From Smittia aterrima (lineage: Eukaryota; Arthropoda; Insecta; Diptera; Chironomidae): a stretch of DNA of 64,000 bases. Shown piece by piece: positions 1 through 15,200 of this stretch. The DNA lies in contig CP093830.1 of the NCBI GenBank assembly GCA_033063855.1, positions 7,936,854-8,000,853 of the forward strand, in the 5' to 3' direction. Each line of letters opens with the position of its first letter. Within the stretch, counting starts at the first letter, position 1. A program made the translations under genes and the position numbers. A model generated the notes under the pieces. The model ran no database searches. It saw only the letters and a program-made list of their open reading frames with translations, and was not told the DNA's origin.

Positions 1-3000
1 AACAATTTCAATTTATTAAGGCTCGTGAAATATTAAGTGATTTTCAGCAACAGCTCACGATCCAGTAGCGAAGAGATTCGATTGCAGAAGTGTTTGCATT
101 AAAGGTCGAAGGTCAACTGCTTGAATTTGCTTCTAATTATTTATAAGTGCCTCGTTATTATCGCCCCGATCTGATCTATAATTTAACCGTCTCAACTATT
201 TTTATATTTTTTTTTGTTTCTTCTCAAATCGGAAACTACGGTGAGATAAAATTGCCTTGCCTGACGGTGGCGCATTGACTTTTTTTTTCTCTCTCTTCCA
301 ATTGCAGTTTGTTTTAGTTGCAAAAAGGTTGTGGCACGGTTTAAAAATTTCTTAATAACTGCTCGCTATTGGCTACAAAGTATCGTTCATATATTTCTTA
401 ATTGATGGAATGAAATTGCATGTTTCTTTCGAGGGTAGTGATTGGAAAGAGCTTTATACGAAAAAAAGAGCCCACGCGAAAAGTGAATGATGTTAACGAT
501 TATTTATCTTGAATGCCATTTTCAGATAAAATGTCTCGTTAGAAAGGAATGTCGTTAAAGGTCGCCGACGACTTTTGAATCGATAAGAAGAACTTTTTAT
601 TCGTTAATTCAACCTTGAATGCTTACAAATGCTTGTTTGTAAAGGTTTAAAGTTTATGTAAAGAAATCTAATGAAAACAAATTTTTTTTCTTCTCACTTT
701 TCATTTATCCGAGTGAACAAAAAAGCAATCGTCGAATTGATTGCTGTGCAAAAAAAAAGTAATAAAATATTTCAACAATGCTTTAAATCTGATCCCAGCT
801 CAATTAGATAAAGACTTCCTGTCCCATTGTAAGACTTTCGGCCTTTCAATGTCGAATTCGCTACGACCAGTTGCTGTCTTGAACTCAAAAAAAACTTTGC
901 GGCTTTCCCAACGAGATGTGTATGCAAACAGAAATGATTATAGAGCTTTATGTATGTCATTTAAAGTAAGTTTCGTTTTCATTCATTTATTGCAATAAAC
1001 CAATTTCTACACATTTTCCAATTCACTTCGTTTGGACGTGAGACGAAGTGAAGCGATTGAATCTTTGTCCTCGGACTTTTATTTTCAAAACGAATCGAAC
1101 CCTCAACTTAATTTTGGTTTGAGGTTTTTCAGATTTAAAATCAAAATTCTCTTTTTCCCTTAACCTCTCATGAGTCTTTGCTAGTTCACTAGTTAAAGCT
1201 GTGCCGCTTGAAATCATAAGCAAGGCAGATATTAAAATAACTTTAATGCGCGATCGAAATAAATAAATTATCTTTTTCTGCAATCCAGCGGAGAGCTCCG
1301 GGAACTGGCTGACTAGACTCAAATTGATTTAATAAAAATTCTTTGAAGCAATAAAAAATGAGAAATTTTGATTTGATATTTTCTGATTTAATAAAAAAAA
1401 AGTCTGGTCACCACGCTCCCTCGCGCTTTGAGCTGTGAATATTATAAAATATGCAAGTAAGCATTAAATTGAAAATTTGCTCCCACACACGTTTTGCTTC
1501 ACCAAACCAAAATTGCACATGCAAAAAAAGTTCTTGAATGTACTCAACGTTAATGTGAAAAATTATGCTAATTAAAGGAACATTCGAGTGATTTTCCTTA
1601 CACGTACGAAACGATTTAAAAAACTTTAAATGCATCTTGCTTTGCTTTGGACATTCAGATGTCAAAAACTGCTTCAATTCGTCGCCACCGGTGCTGATGC
1701 AAGATAATTACATATTTGTGTTATATCACTTCTCGGTGTAGACTAATTGAATGGCTTTCATCCTAAACAGTCAACTGGACGTTTCACAACCAGTGTCTCT
1801 CATATGAAAAGAAAGCTTTTGAATAGAGAAATTAAATATTCCATTCATGACATACCTCAAGCGCATCAGATGTGAGTGCTGGCTATCGCCTAAGGAAGCT
1901 CATCAAATTGCAATAAAAATGCTTCAGAAATTTATTTATTTATGCATCGAGTGATGCGATCAGTCCGACGCGAACCAACCCTGACCATCGACAACAGCAA
2001 ACAAATTATTACATTGCCGATGATGATGCGCTTTAAGTTGAATCAATAAAGTCGTCGGCAGATGAAACTGAAAGTGAATTTTCTTCTTCGTTTCCTTCCT
2101 CATCTTGCTTCTTACATTGAACCTCGAGATAATTTATATTTTAAGCGTTTTCGAGCGCGCACGCGGCACAGCAAAAATGTGAAGATTTCCGACAGCAACA
2201 GCAAGCGAATTGTGCAATATTAATTCTTTTTTTCTCCGTAAAAAAGAAGCCAAATCGATGAAAAGAAATTTGTAATTAATTTATGATCGCTCACGAAGCC
2301 TCTCGTGCATGTGCAGTGATGTCTTCAATGTAAATTCGCAGTTGAATCTCCTTAAGTTTCTCTTTTAAGTTTTAAATTCCCGAAATGCACAAAGTGTTTC
2401 AAGCGAAATATTAATTACCATTTAGAAACGTGAAGAAATTGATCATTAGTGTCAAAAGATTCAAAATAATTTGCATCGGCGAATGCCAAAGCAGTTTTGT
2501 GGTCGAGTGAATTCCATGCAAGGAATTAAGTTCTGACTTCGAGGCAAATTTAAGTTTGTTCGGTCGGAACAAAACCTTTCTTGCAAGTTGCAACAACTTC
2601 AGACTCGACCTTGCATTCCACGTGTGTTTCAGCTGAAGAACTTGCAAAGCCGTCGAGGGAAAAATATTAAACGTGCAGTTGAGAAACGCTGCACCTGGCA
2701 GTGGCAACTGCAAGAAAGAAGTTGGTGTCAGCACGTTGAATGGTAATACAATTACATTTCAATAAGTTTCTTGCTTTAAAGTATAAAACTGTCTTGTCGC
2801 TTGAAATAAATACGTCAAGATCCGTTTGATATTCAAATTTATATTCCTTTCCCACCTGGCAAAATAACAAGCTCGGATTGAAATGATATTGAAAGCTGAA
2901 TAGGAACTGAATCTGAATTGATAATTCCTTTAACGTCTGTTTGTAACTATTTAATAATTAACGATGTTCTAGTGATTTCCAATTTGTTTTGTGTGTCAGA

Positions 3001-6000
3001 CAAATTAATAGTTTACTGTTAAGGAAATTCAACGCGCAACATTGTTGGCATCGACATGATTTCACCGTTCGATTGTAAACTGAAGCTTGATGGGAACATC
3101 ACACGAACTTAATTGATTAATATCGCTCATAATTGCGATGAGGAATTTCATAAAGTAAAGCAAAAAAAAACATGTTTGACTCAGATTTTGACTATAATTT
3201 GTCAACTTCGTTTTCAGAAGTCAAAACATTGAAACAGTCGTGACAGTACAAATTATTAAAGCTTCGATGATAACTTTTGCAGTATTTAGTTACAAAGTAG
3301 TTTTACATGAGCACGACGATGTATTCTCCTTAAACTGATCAGATCTTTTTTTTACGTTTCGTCAACATTTTTGAGAACAAGATTTACAGACAGAGAAGCT
3401 GTGAAGCTATGCTCATTCGATAAATACTTGTCAGCGCATTTTAGGATTTATTTTAAAATATTTTAAAAAGTTGTCGCAACAAAAAAAAATATAAAATAAG
3501 AAAGTAACTCAAATTTCGAGCCGCATTTTTGGTTATGTAATGCATCCGAAAAAATAAAATCGTTAAGTCGCTGTTGTCATGAGCAAATGATTTCTGTTAC
3601 CTTCTCTTTGCTCTTGTTTTCCCTTCAGTGAAGTTTTGCCCGGAAGGTGCCAGCGCAAGGTTGGTCCTGTGATATGATTTAAGACATTTATTTCTTCTTA
3701 ATGACTTTCTTTTGACTTTAGAAAGTCAAATTAATTCCTGGTGCGAGTGAGGATCGTAAAAGTTTGTAAACTGCTTAACAAATTTCTTCCGCTTACGAAG
3801 CTTCTTTGACGCTGAGCTTCGTAGATTGCATTTAGACTTCTCTCTGAATTTGACGTGAAAACACGAGTTTGTGTGATAAGCGGCAGTCGATTAAGTTTGT
3901 AAGGTAATGGAATGTCTTGTGGCTTGCTGGAAATGTTGAACATGAACCTGAATTAATTGGAATAAACTTTGCAAGATTGCCGAGCGAGATTTCTTGTTTT
4001 GCTAACGTGCCAAATGTCATTGAGAGTAAAGAAGTAAAATAATTCCGCCGCAATAACTGCGAAACTTTAAATCACTGTTAATTAACTAAAAAAGTGATGG
4101 CGAATGTTTTCATCTAAGGCACAAACTGTCGACACTTTTCACAATCTCATTAATTGATGAAGTATCGATCGATAAAGCATATTCGAGCGATTTTAATGAC
4201 AGACGAAAACGAATTCGTCTCGTTTACCTTATAAACATGCAGAGGTTAATTTCAAAACATTTTAAGTATGGCTTTTCACATGCTTTCATTTAAATATCGC
4301 AACATTTGCTTTATATGTTTACAATGGATATAATGATTTGCAAGACTTCATCGCCCTGCCTTATACGAAACGATTTCGCCTCAAAACCTTTCCGCCAGAG
4401 TTCACAGGTTAACCGAGAGCTGTTTAGGAGTCTGATCGATTTAAATGCTTTGTTCAAAATAACAAAGTTCGATAGAGAGATGTACAGAAGCAGAGTTTTG
4501 TTTTTGCTCTGGCTCCGTAAATTTCAATTACGAAATTGATTCTCCTCATTATTCAAATAGAAATACCGGATACATTCAGCTCACAACCCGAAGCGACATA
4601 TCATAATATGAACCTTTATCTCAATACTTCAAGCATAATTAATAACGAGGCTTAATGGATTTCAGTTATGTTCAAGCAACAGAGCAAAAAAAAAAACATC
4701 GACTCACTTCTCATAGTTGTTTAGCTTTAAAAGAAATTCATTTCGCTTTCAATTTAAACTACGCCAGGTGACATTTCAAATAATTTTTGACACTTCGATA
4801 CAGTGAAAGTCGCTTAGTGGGTTTAGTTTGGATGATCTAATCTTTGTGATGTAATCAATCTTCATTTATTTTTCTGTTCGCTCATCATGAGATTCCTTCT
4901 CAAGTCGAAGTGAATAAGAAATGAGATTTAAAGATCATTTTCAATCTGCAGGTGAGAAGTGAAATGACATTGCTAATCCTGAGTCGAAACTTTTACATAA
5001 CAGCAGGCGGAAGACTGTCGCATTTAACGAGCGGTCGGAGAGTTCTTTATAATTCCGTTGTAATAAATTTCCAAAGAGTTTTGAATACAATTTATTCTGC
5101 GATACACTCGAGGCGAAATTTATTTCGTGAACTTGAATCAGAGCAGTTGCCTGAGCTGTGAGCTTACGGCGATATTTCATTACAAGCTCGCAATAAAAAT
5201 TCGATTTTAATCAGAGTTGTTCGTAAGAATGTGCGCATGCTAAGCAAAAGGGAGTCACAGTTGAAAAAGCTTTTGAATAAATATAAAAGAAAGTTCCTTC
5301 ACGAAGTCTGAATCATAGCGGCAGTCGAGGCGAACTCAACAATCTTGCTCAATAAGAGCGCGCGACAAATCAAATCCGAAGGTAAATGCGACCAAGTAAA
5401 TGAATGGAACACAACTAACGAGGCTGATGATGTCAATTAAGTGAAATGGTCTATTAGCTGTGTCGAGAACAATAAGCCTCTGTCATTTGACCGCTGTTTA
5501 TACTTTTCCTTGTCGCTCGAAGCTCATTGCTTGGGTGACGCGCGAGGAGAGAAAATGAACCGGATAAACATGTCAGTTGTTGAGTCAGCACACTCATCGA
5601 CCGTCTGCTGTTGATGTAAGCGCGCGGCTGTTTCCAATTTCCATCGAATGTTTAAGTAGATTTCCTCGCCAAGATCTTACTAAGTGTCCGGTTGTTGCAA
5701 TGCGGGAGTTTGTTGTTACAATTTAAACATGTGCATGATTCTGACAGCGAACGCCAACGCTTGTTTATCTAACGTTTAGATTGTCTAGATTTTATTGCAA
5801 TTGCTCGTTATATCCTTTTAAATACTTTGCTGTGCCTTTCAACGACCTTCATTGAGTGATTCGATAGAAGAATTGAACAATGAGTCGTGTTCCGCGGAAT
5901 GAATTTGTTATTCCAGCATTCGATGAATTAAATATTCAATTGAAACTGCAATTTTATTTTTATGTTGTCGTCAATTTTTCGAGTTGTAAAATAAATTATG

Positions 6001-8801
6001 TTCTTGTTGACTTGGGTCGCTCGCCAGGGCTGCTGAGATCGTGGGAAAATTCAATTGCTCGTTAATTAGTCATTAAAGTTAAGAGCCTCAGTGAGTGGGT
6101 GAGTTGATGCAATTTGTTTGGAGAACTTTGATCTGACAAACCTCCGAATCCAGTTCTCTAATTACTTAGAGACAAATTCTGATTTTTCTTCAGCTGCTTG
6201 CATAACAAAATTAAACCGTTAAAGTAAAAATATTTGACTCATTTCGACGGTTAATTGATATGTAAATTGAATTAAGATATAAATAAAATCAATTCGGAAT
6301 GGCAAACACATAAAAAGTAAAATCAATGAAAAATCAAAGAGCGAGTTGCGCAAAAAAAAAGTTGAAACAAACATGAAAATATCGCCCGCGACCTTGAAGA
6401 ATTTCCATCGTCGGCCCATGACTGTTTTAATTGAATTTTAAAAAGAAATCTTTTACACGCACCCAATTAAACGTTGTGCAATCTAGTAGTTAGCCGCTGA
6501 CCCAAATTTGACTTACTAAGAATTTGTTAATGGACAAACGATAATTCGCAGTGATCTTGCACTTTCGTGTTCAAGTCTCTTTCTTGATCAAGATCCGTAA
6601 AAGGAAAATAATTAAATTCTCTCACTGGCGAGATTCAATGGAACATGCTCTCGTGAAATCTTTGAGCATAATCCGAGAAATATTTGTGACAGCGAACAAG
6701 CGCGAGCGTCACAAGTCCAAGCATCATGATGGAGCGATAAACCAATTTATGAGATTATGACTAATGAACAAAAAGAATTTTTTCAAACTCCGACAAGGTC
6801 GACGGTAACGATTCATTCCCAAAGCGCTGCTGGCAACCGCTACAAATGGAGCAGGGTGAGGTTTTGCGGCGATTGTTCACTTCTGGATCGACTGAAAAAG
6901 ACTCTCGACAAGCTGAATGCCACAGCGAGTGCTTGTTTCCGAAATAAAAGATTGAAAATAAATTTTTAATGAATGTTGTCTAGCGAGATTTGTGCAAACT
7001 CTGCGTAGTTTTTGCATATTTTCTTAGTGATTAATTCGTTTTCAAGTGCGTAAGCAGCTCGTTCAATCACACTTGGACCTCGGAGAAGGAAACTAAATGC
7101 GATTAGAGGATCAGCGAAGGTTTCAAAATCGCGAATCGAGCATAAATCTCTTTAGACAATTATTTTTCAATCAATCCTCAATAAGCTACAGCTGACAAAT
7201 CATTCGAACAAGTAGCAAGACAGCTAAGCATTAACTCGATAGAAGTTTCTGATTTTAACGTTTGGTGTTGATCTCCCCCAATTACTTACTGGAACAAGTC
7301 AATTAGAAGTAACAAACTCGACTCATGCGGGCAATTTGCGACTCGATGTGCGACCCGGAAATCAATCACTTTTAAAAAAAGTTGTCGAAGCGTGCTGAAC
7401 TACGATAGATATGAAGATAAATTAGTTGCGCTTGTTGAGCCTGAAATGGAAAAGGTTTTTTTGGGGGGAATGGTCAAGACATTCGACACGCAATGTGCTG
7501 CTGCTGCCAAATTCAAACAGATCATATAGCTCTCGAGCTTGACCTTCGTTTGGAGCCTGACCAGTTTCGCTTTTCAACAGGCAACTGCTCTTATTATAAA
7601 GCGTTGTAATTCTTAATGTTTCATGTTAACTAAAAGATATTAAGATTAACATGACCGCGCCTTTGCTCTTGGAGAACGTTGAAGTCTTCTCGAGCCCAAG
7701 ACAATTCACTTTAAAATCATGTCTCACTGGATGACTCTTTTAAGACTTCACAAACGGTTGATTAATACACCGGCAATGTGCTGTCGGCTTTCATGTGTTG
7801 ATTCCATTCGATAAGAACGGAACAGTTTCTTACGATTTCTCGAAGTTTATTTTTTTGGAAAGGAATGAAAGTTTTTTTTGGGTCTTTCACTTCAACGTGG
7901 AAACTAGTCGGGCCTCGTGAATTTCTTTTCTCAACCAGTTAATCTGCGATTGTTTTTTTTTTGGTCCCGGGGCGTTTTGCCACTTGAGTAACTGAATGAA
8001 TTCGTGGTCGAGCGATCAAGGGTCTCTCTCGTCTCATGACCGTCCAATCGTCCCCAGCATTCTTGATTAAAACATGACGTGTAGAAAGTGAAATAAAACA
8101 TTTTCAATTTCACTAATAAAAAAAAACTTTAAAATAAGTCAAATTGAAATCCAAAGAAAGGAAAAGATTAATCGTTTTCTGTTTTGATAAAGAGTTTCGT
8201 TTGATTTATGACTTTGCAGGATCTTCAGTTTCAAACTTTTTTTGCTGACAACTTTTTTAAGTAAAAGCTAAAGATTTGCAGGTTCACGAGGAAGTTTAAA
8301 AAAAGCTTCAGTTTCTTCCGCGAGCAAAGGCACTACTGACACAATAAAAATTCTCGTTTAGCGAGTTTAATGATCTGCTTCTCTTAATGTAATCATCTTC
8401 ATTAAAACATCGCTTCCAGCATCTCGTAAACATCTTCACGCCGAAGAAGAGTTAAAGATGTAACGGATCATTTCTTCCAAAAGAATTCTCTCTCTCTCGC
8501 TCTTCAACTTTAACACCGAAGTCGTCTCAGTTGTATCTGGTCAGGTTTTTCATTCGAGTGGAGAAGAAAGAAACAAAACTGAATTCGCTGAGAAAGATTG
8601 AGCGAAATTCCAAAGCTCAACAGCTGTAACTGAAAGCGGGGAAATATATTTCTCATTTGAAGGCACTCGAGCAACATAAAGCGAAGAAGTGGTGGAGAAA
8701 AATGAATGAAATTCCCCACTACTGCCATAGCTCATGTAGCCCCACAATTGCTCGACGTCTGACTGTGCAGATCAGTCTGAGGTCTTGGAAGAGAAAATTT
8801 T
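1..8801. other. Intergenic region upstream of laccase 2, no supported gene
   Basis: No open frame here has a recognisable domain, a codon-biased run, or splice sites that join it to another frame. The longest frames are about 60-107 codons, as expected by chance in AT-rich DNA. I saw no tRNA B-box, rRNA or hairpin precursor I could name. By position the region probably carries distal regulatory sequence for the laccase gene that starts near 8833, but that is inference from location only. Confidence 0.5.
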
Positions 8802-8840
8802 TATAAACCCTCGTTTTACAATTAACCATTCCAGTCTCAA
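8802..8840 (+). promoter_or_regulatory. Candidate TATA promoter and start site of laccase 2
   Basis: TATAAA lies at 8802-8807. About 31 bp downstream is an initiator-like TTCCAGTCT with its A at 8833, the standard TATA-to-start spacing. This gives a leader of about 324 nt before the ATG at 9157. The leader holds two minimal upstream frames, ATG-GTT-ATG-TGA at 8907 and ATG-ATT-TGA at 9035. The call rests on motif and spacing only; a further 5' non-coding exon upstream cannot be excluded. Confidence 0.35.
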
Positions 8841-9156
8841 GAGTTTTGCCGTCGACACGGCTTCGCACCAATTTTTATTTTTCTTTCACGTTCCTCCGGC
8901 TCGCGAATGGTTATGTGAATTCAGAAGCGGTTCGAATAGTTTTACAGTTTGAATTCGTTGTGCAGTTGAGAGATCTGTCTCATTGCAAGTTGAGCAAGCA
9001 AAGTGCTAACAAGTGGATCAATTCGTGTTGGATAATGATTTGAAGTTTTCGAGACTTTAAGGAAGAAAAAGAAATAAAATAAAATCAGAACCTTGAGTGC
9101 AAAAACTGAAGAAGAATTTTTTACGAACTGAAAGAAAATATTCGAAAAAAGAAAAC

Positions 9157-9259
9157 ATGGTCGAGAGTAATTGGTGCTCTAAATCCTTAGGATTAATTTT
9201 ATATTGCTTGGTAGCGACGAGTGCCGTTCGAGTTCAGCAGCCTGGAAAAGCATTAAGAG
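9157..9259 (+). CDS. Lac2: Laccase 2 exon 1: start codon and signal peptide
   Basis: The ATG at 9157 opens 34 codons plus one base. A short polar N-terminus is followed by a hydrophobic core (LGLILYCLVATSA) and a probable cleavage site near the following VRVQQ, as expected for a secreted cuticular enzyme. The exon ends at AG|GTAAGT. The leftover G joins AT from 26487 to make an Asp codon, and the frame stays open through exon 2. The 17 kb gap makes this assignment an inference, supported by the signal peptide, the strong donor and phase agreement. Confidence 0.8.
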
Positions 9260-12200
9260 GTAAGTCGAGTTAAGCCAGCATAGTCTTAAGTGTGTTACTA
9301 GCGACAGTGAATTCAACCTGATTTTCTAATGAGAATATGGGGCAAACAACTCTGTCGCACAGAAAGCTAAACTAGAAGATGAAGTAACGCGAGAACATCG
9401 CGAGACAGAGACAGAGAGAAGTAGCGTAAAACATAGAGTGTGATGAAAACAAATGTGAAAATAGAACAACAATAAGAAGTGTGTGAATCAAAGCGACCGA
9501 CCGAACGTTGAGCAAATACTGGTGCAGAAAAAAACATTTAGAAATCGGTTTTGCTTTTTTTTACACGTTACGTTAACTTCTTAATGCATGCGATTCTAAT
9601 TTATAGCGAGACTTTGCAATCGTTTAAATATCGTGTGAAAAATGTGCGACGCTTTGAGTCGTTGATGTTGAAACGATAAAGTAAAGACTCAGGAAGATTG
9701 ATGAGATATTTCCTTCATGAAATCGACAAGAATTTTTCGACTGTTTCAATCAGCGATTGCAAAACATTTTTTATTTAACAAGCCAGCGATTTTTAACTTG
9801 GCTTGTTAAACGAATCGATCGAATTTACACGAATCGAAGCGATAATTCAACCCTCTAAGCCTTTAGCTCCACGAGCAAATTGTGCTTGAAATTCAATAAT
9901 GAGATCATTGCATAATAATTAAAATATGTTTAGGGTTAAAGTCAGTCGCCGTTTAGAAACCCAACATTATAGATTATTTCTGCAACAAACTGAGTCTCTT
10001 GACATTTGTTGCAACGTGTTTCGCCGTTTTGTTTTGAAGCATTCTTTAGACTCGAGCGAACATGTCGAGAAGGAGAAAAAAAAATATCGCGAACCTTTAC
10101 ACATGTTTGACTTTTTCTAATGCAAACGAAACACAGCACGGCACCAAAAGGCAACCAAAGTACTCGCGAACTGAGTGGAAAACGTGATGCAAAACACCTT
10201 CGATTCAATTTAGCAATCATTAAAACAAATTTTTATATTCTTATTGATATTTAGCTGCTGTTTCATTAACGATATTGATTGTGGGTAAGGACGGAGCGAA
10301 CAAATGTAATGTTTGCTTTTATCGCTTAATTTGATCGCGATCGTGGATGTAATAATAATAATGTTGCGCTTCCTGGTGGTGCATTGTCCATAAGACGCCT
10401 CTACCAAAGTCACTTGAATAAGAATCTGCTGCTGCTGAAGTTCACTGGTTTCGGAATTCTATTGTCTTGTCTTACGAGTAATGAGAGCTTTAAATAATAA
10501 AAATATTTCCTTAATTTGTTCAAATAAATTGTTCACGTCCTTGAGATAGTTGTTGGTTGGAAATAATTGAAGTGAACTGACAAATTGTTGTGTTGTTGCT
10601 TAGCCGGACGCATTTTTTCTTCTGACTCGAACAAAACAACAGATTTAAGCGAACCCGATACAATTTTTTGATACCAAGTAATGGGAGAAGAAATAATTGC
10701 AGTCCGATCATTGCTTAGCCTTCAATTAATCAAAGATTTGACCTCATCCCCGCCTATAATCAAGGAAACTACTAAAGAGATCAATTATGCTGTTAGCCTG
10801 AATTCCTTCCTTATCGCTTCAATCGACATCTCCGGATAATTAAAACTCATTTTCTCTTGATCATTATTGGCCAATTATCGAACTGAGAGAGAAATTGAAC
10901 CAGACAACCTCAAAGATCTGAACAAAAAAAAATGTTGTTTAACCGAAAAAAAAAACGAGATCAATTTACTGTCGTTTTCAATTTCTCTCTTCTCCTGGCT
11001 TTATTTTCTTTTAAGCGTTCGTGAAAATCACTCAAACAAAAAAGAAACTTGAAGCAGAACAAAAATCAATCGAATGCACGATCGAAGCCAAAAAAAAATT
11101 CGCTTAAGTCTCTCTCATTCACTTCGACTTAGTTTTGATTGCGTCTGGGAAGACAAAAGAGTGAAACTTTCTACGTGGAGAAGACTAATTGAAGCTTAAT
11201 GATAATTCCCTTTCATCAGACTTGATTCGCGACGTTTACCTGAATTTCTCGAAAATCAATTCGATTCAATCTCACACGGAGAGAGGTTTTCGTTTTTTTT
11301 TCGGCTCAAACAACAAAAAAAGTAAAACGAAATTTTAACATTAAACTTGAATCAATCGCTGCAATGGAACTGACATTGAGAAGGTGCAAAAACAAATTTA
11401 AATGGTTGAGTGACTGCTCGCAACAGCATCGATTTCATCAGCGACTTCGGATTTCTAAAAACAACAAAACAAAACGAGGTGGAGTGAGCTATTCGACACT
11501 TGAGGAGCAATTTTAATTTCTTATGCAAATTTCAATTTCTAATTGCTTTCATTGCCAAAACGCATCACTCACATAAACCTCTCAAAGTCAATCCGGTAAT
11601 GTGAGATTTCCACAAGACACTTTCGTTGAAAAATGCATCAAATCAATTGAAACGCTCGCTGCATAATAAACTGAGCGAAGAAAAACTTTCAAACGGCTGA
11701 ATCATTCAGATGCAGATTGCGTTTCGCATTCCTCACAAAAAAAAACTCACCGCCCAAGATATCTACTCGCGCAATTGTGATGAGCCAATAAATCAAAAAT
11801 GCTTGTTGGAAAGTTCTGAAACTTGTTGAAAGCTTCAATCAGTGTGAAAAAGGTTGGTTCATTAGAAACATGAAGAGTTACATAAATCGTGTAATTTCGC
11901 GATCAACAAAATTACATCAATTTGATTTATGTTTGGATCGAACGGAAAAAACGAAACAAGCTTTGAGACTGAGAGCTTAAGATTTAAATCTCCTTGCTAT
12001 TACAACTTCTGGTACACACATTCGAAATCACTTTCAACCCACAATTTCCAATTCTTCCTCAAGCCGCGCCGATAAATAATTTTTTTTCGATGATTTTTTT
12101 TAAGTTTGTAGTCAATCAAATGAGAAAATTGTGACTGTGCGGCAATAAAGGGAAATGTAAACAAGACCAGAATGCTTTCACTTTCACGAAATGTGTTTTC

Positions 12201-15200
12201 GATAAGCGACAGCAGCAGAGAAAAATTAAAATTGATACATTTTTGAGTTTCAAGAGCCTCCCACTGTCACGAATGCGAGCGACAAGCTGCTCAGCTTGAG
12301 TTATGAAGTCTTTTTTGCGTAATAAATCGACTGGTGACACCGGCGGGTTACTTTCTAGATCAACAATCTTTCCGAATTCAGGCATCATTATTATTGCTTC
12401 TCTCCTCCACGATCTCGTTCACGAAAGAGCTTTAATTACTCGGCTGCTTTTCAATGTAAACAATTTTCACTTCCTACTCCAGTTCTCAGTCGCTAAAATG
12501 TACGACGAACGAGGAGAGAGAGATGACATCACCAAAACTGATTCACTTGAGCTCGCTTACTTATGTAACGTAATGCCATCATTAAACGAGCGTTAGATTA
12601 ATATTTTATTCACTCAATTGAAAGTTAATTGAAAAGCTGAACTGAATGTATCATTTGACAAATCCTCGCTCTCGACATTCTCGATGCTTAAGACACTATG
12701 AAAACGAGATCGCTCGCTGAGTATTCGTGTTTTGATCTGCGCTCATTAGGAGCAGTCGGTTTGTTGAAAACATTCGACTCGAGATGCAATTGCATTATTA
12801 AGCACCACACACTTGATTGGCTTCAGTTTCCATTTGCAAAATTATGTCTGCGCTGTAATGAAATGAATGAAAAAAAAAAGATTTCCAAACGAATGTGGAA
12901 GAAAAATATTTCACCTTCAATTTTCTAAGAAATCGTATCGCGTTAATCAAACGGATAAAAAATTAATTAACAGTCCGCTTTACTTTTGCACATAATCAAT
13001 CAACAAGTGACTTCAACGAAATCGTTATTACTTGAGCTTAACAAAAATTCACTCAGCAATTTTCTAGATCACTCAAAGCCTACGCTTTGGTCGTTTAATT
13101 AAAAGAACAAGAAGCGAGCAAGCGCTAGCATGAACGCGTTGATAAGATCGCAGTGCTTTACGTGACATTAAACATTTTATGGCTTCGAGCTTGTAAATTT
13201 CTTTCGCCCCTATCACTGATTGATTCTCTCAAGTCAGACACGAGCTGCGCTTTTCAGTTGCGACAAGTTGAATGAAAAAATTATGACAGAGCAACAACAA
13301 AATTGAATTATCGGAAACTATAATCAAAGTTTTTTAATTAAAAAGTTGAAGTCGATTTCATTAAAATGTTAACAAACTATTTAGAAATTCTGATTTGATC
13401 CAGCGCGGTTGACTTTTTTATATTTTTCCTTTGACGTGCAATTAGTTAATTAAAAGTTCCATAAAAGGTTGAAAATTGAGTGACTTTGGCTTGCCGAGCG
13501 ACAAGACAAGAAATCTTTTCTAATTTCGCATGTACATCGGCAGATAAAGTCAGATCGAAATCAAATCAAATCAAGTGACTAATGCAAAATGTGTATCGGA
13601 AATTTTATCATTGAGCTCTCGACTTGTGGCTTTTCCACGCTGCATTCGATTGCATTAGCGTACTATTTATTGCACCATTACCATTACGCCGCTTACCATG
13701 TGATTTACAATCTCAAGGACGCCGAACGAACAAGCAAATATTTATTGCAAGGCTTCATACAAATTTTTCTCATTTCACATATTCCGTGTGATCCAAATTG
13801 GTTGCGAAAAGAGATTAAAAAAAGTCCGCTCGGCTACTGTGAACTTCAGAGTCGACAACAACGTTGAAATGCAAATAGCCCCGACTCGCCTGCCTTCCTC
13901 TCAGGTTTCTTAATGATTGATCAGCCCTTCGAGTCGCTTTCGGCTTGTAGTCAAATGGGAAAATTCTTCAAGCTGTCTGATTTAATTGAAAGGTAGATTG
14001 GTGTGTCTCATGTATGTTCTCTGGCTATGATCGTCGATCACGTTCATTTCCGAGCTCGCAGAGCTTTTCAAAGCATATAACTCACGGACAGAACCTAAGT
14101 CAACACCTTCGAGTGAGAAAAATTGTGAGTGATGGCCAATACAAAAATGGCATTGCCAAGCTAAGAAATTAAGAGCAAAGAGCAAACGGGTCAAAGCTAT
14201 GGACGGTGCGAGGAGAAATAACAATTATTTTAATTCACTTTTTTACATGTCATATTAATTAAATTAAAGTCCAATGAGAGAAGGAAAGAAATAAAAAAAA
14301 TTGAAGTAAATTGCATTTTTACGTTTTCGTTTCGCAATTTATTTGCTGAATTCTCGTATCGAGTTCAAATCCAAGTGGTCTCTGGTTGAAAATGGATATA
14401 AAAGAGCGAAATAAGTTTATTTATTATTCGAACAAAGGCAAACGGTTTCGTTTGGGTTCTTTTCTACAGCAATTGACCCAGTCACGTTTCTTGTATGATT
14501 AACATAAAATTGAATTGGACGCTGAAGAAATTATTTATTATTTAAGGCGTCTTATGTAACTATTTGATTCTCCGAGGCGACGTTTTCTCTCTTGAGAGAA
14601 ATGAATATTTTACAAAGGGAATTAAAGGGAAAACTCAAGCGAACTTCTTGAACTTGAATCAACGAAACAGAAACGAAAGCTACGCTTCGATTTTTTTTTC
14701 GATTAAACGCGTGTGTAAACAATTCAACAACCTTAAGTTGTTTCATGCCCAATTTCATGGTGGAAAAATAAAAAGTGTAATTGACTTACATAAAAAACCT
14801 ATTTGCGCTCATGTTCCTGTCAAAAATATTATGAATGAGTTCAAGTTTCGCAATCGCTTTCCCGTTTAAGTTTTATTGCACTCAATTATGCTCAAAAACA
14901 TTTTTTACACTCCTCGTTCACTTCCTCAATGCTTTTCTGCAGCTTGAGAAGACGCTTCGAAGTTTTATTGAATTTCCTTCGCTTTCAATCGTTAAAGAGC
15001 TTTGAACTTTTGGTTGAAAAGTTCTCGCCTTAAATGCGATAGTTGAACAAAGTCTTTTGTCGTTTGGATGCGACAATTGTCCTGTGGATTGCGGTCGCTC
15101 ATGAATATTTAAGTAGTTGGCTTGGATGATAACGTGAAAGCATGTTAAACTGGAAATAAACGCTTTCAAAGACGGATGTGCATGTTTCAATGCAACAATG

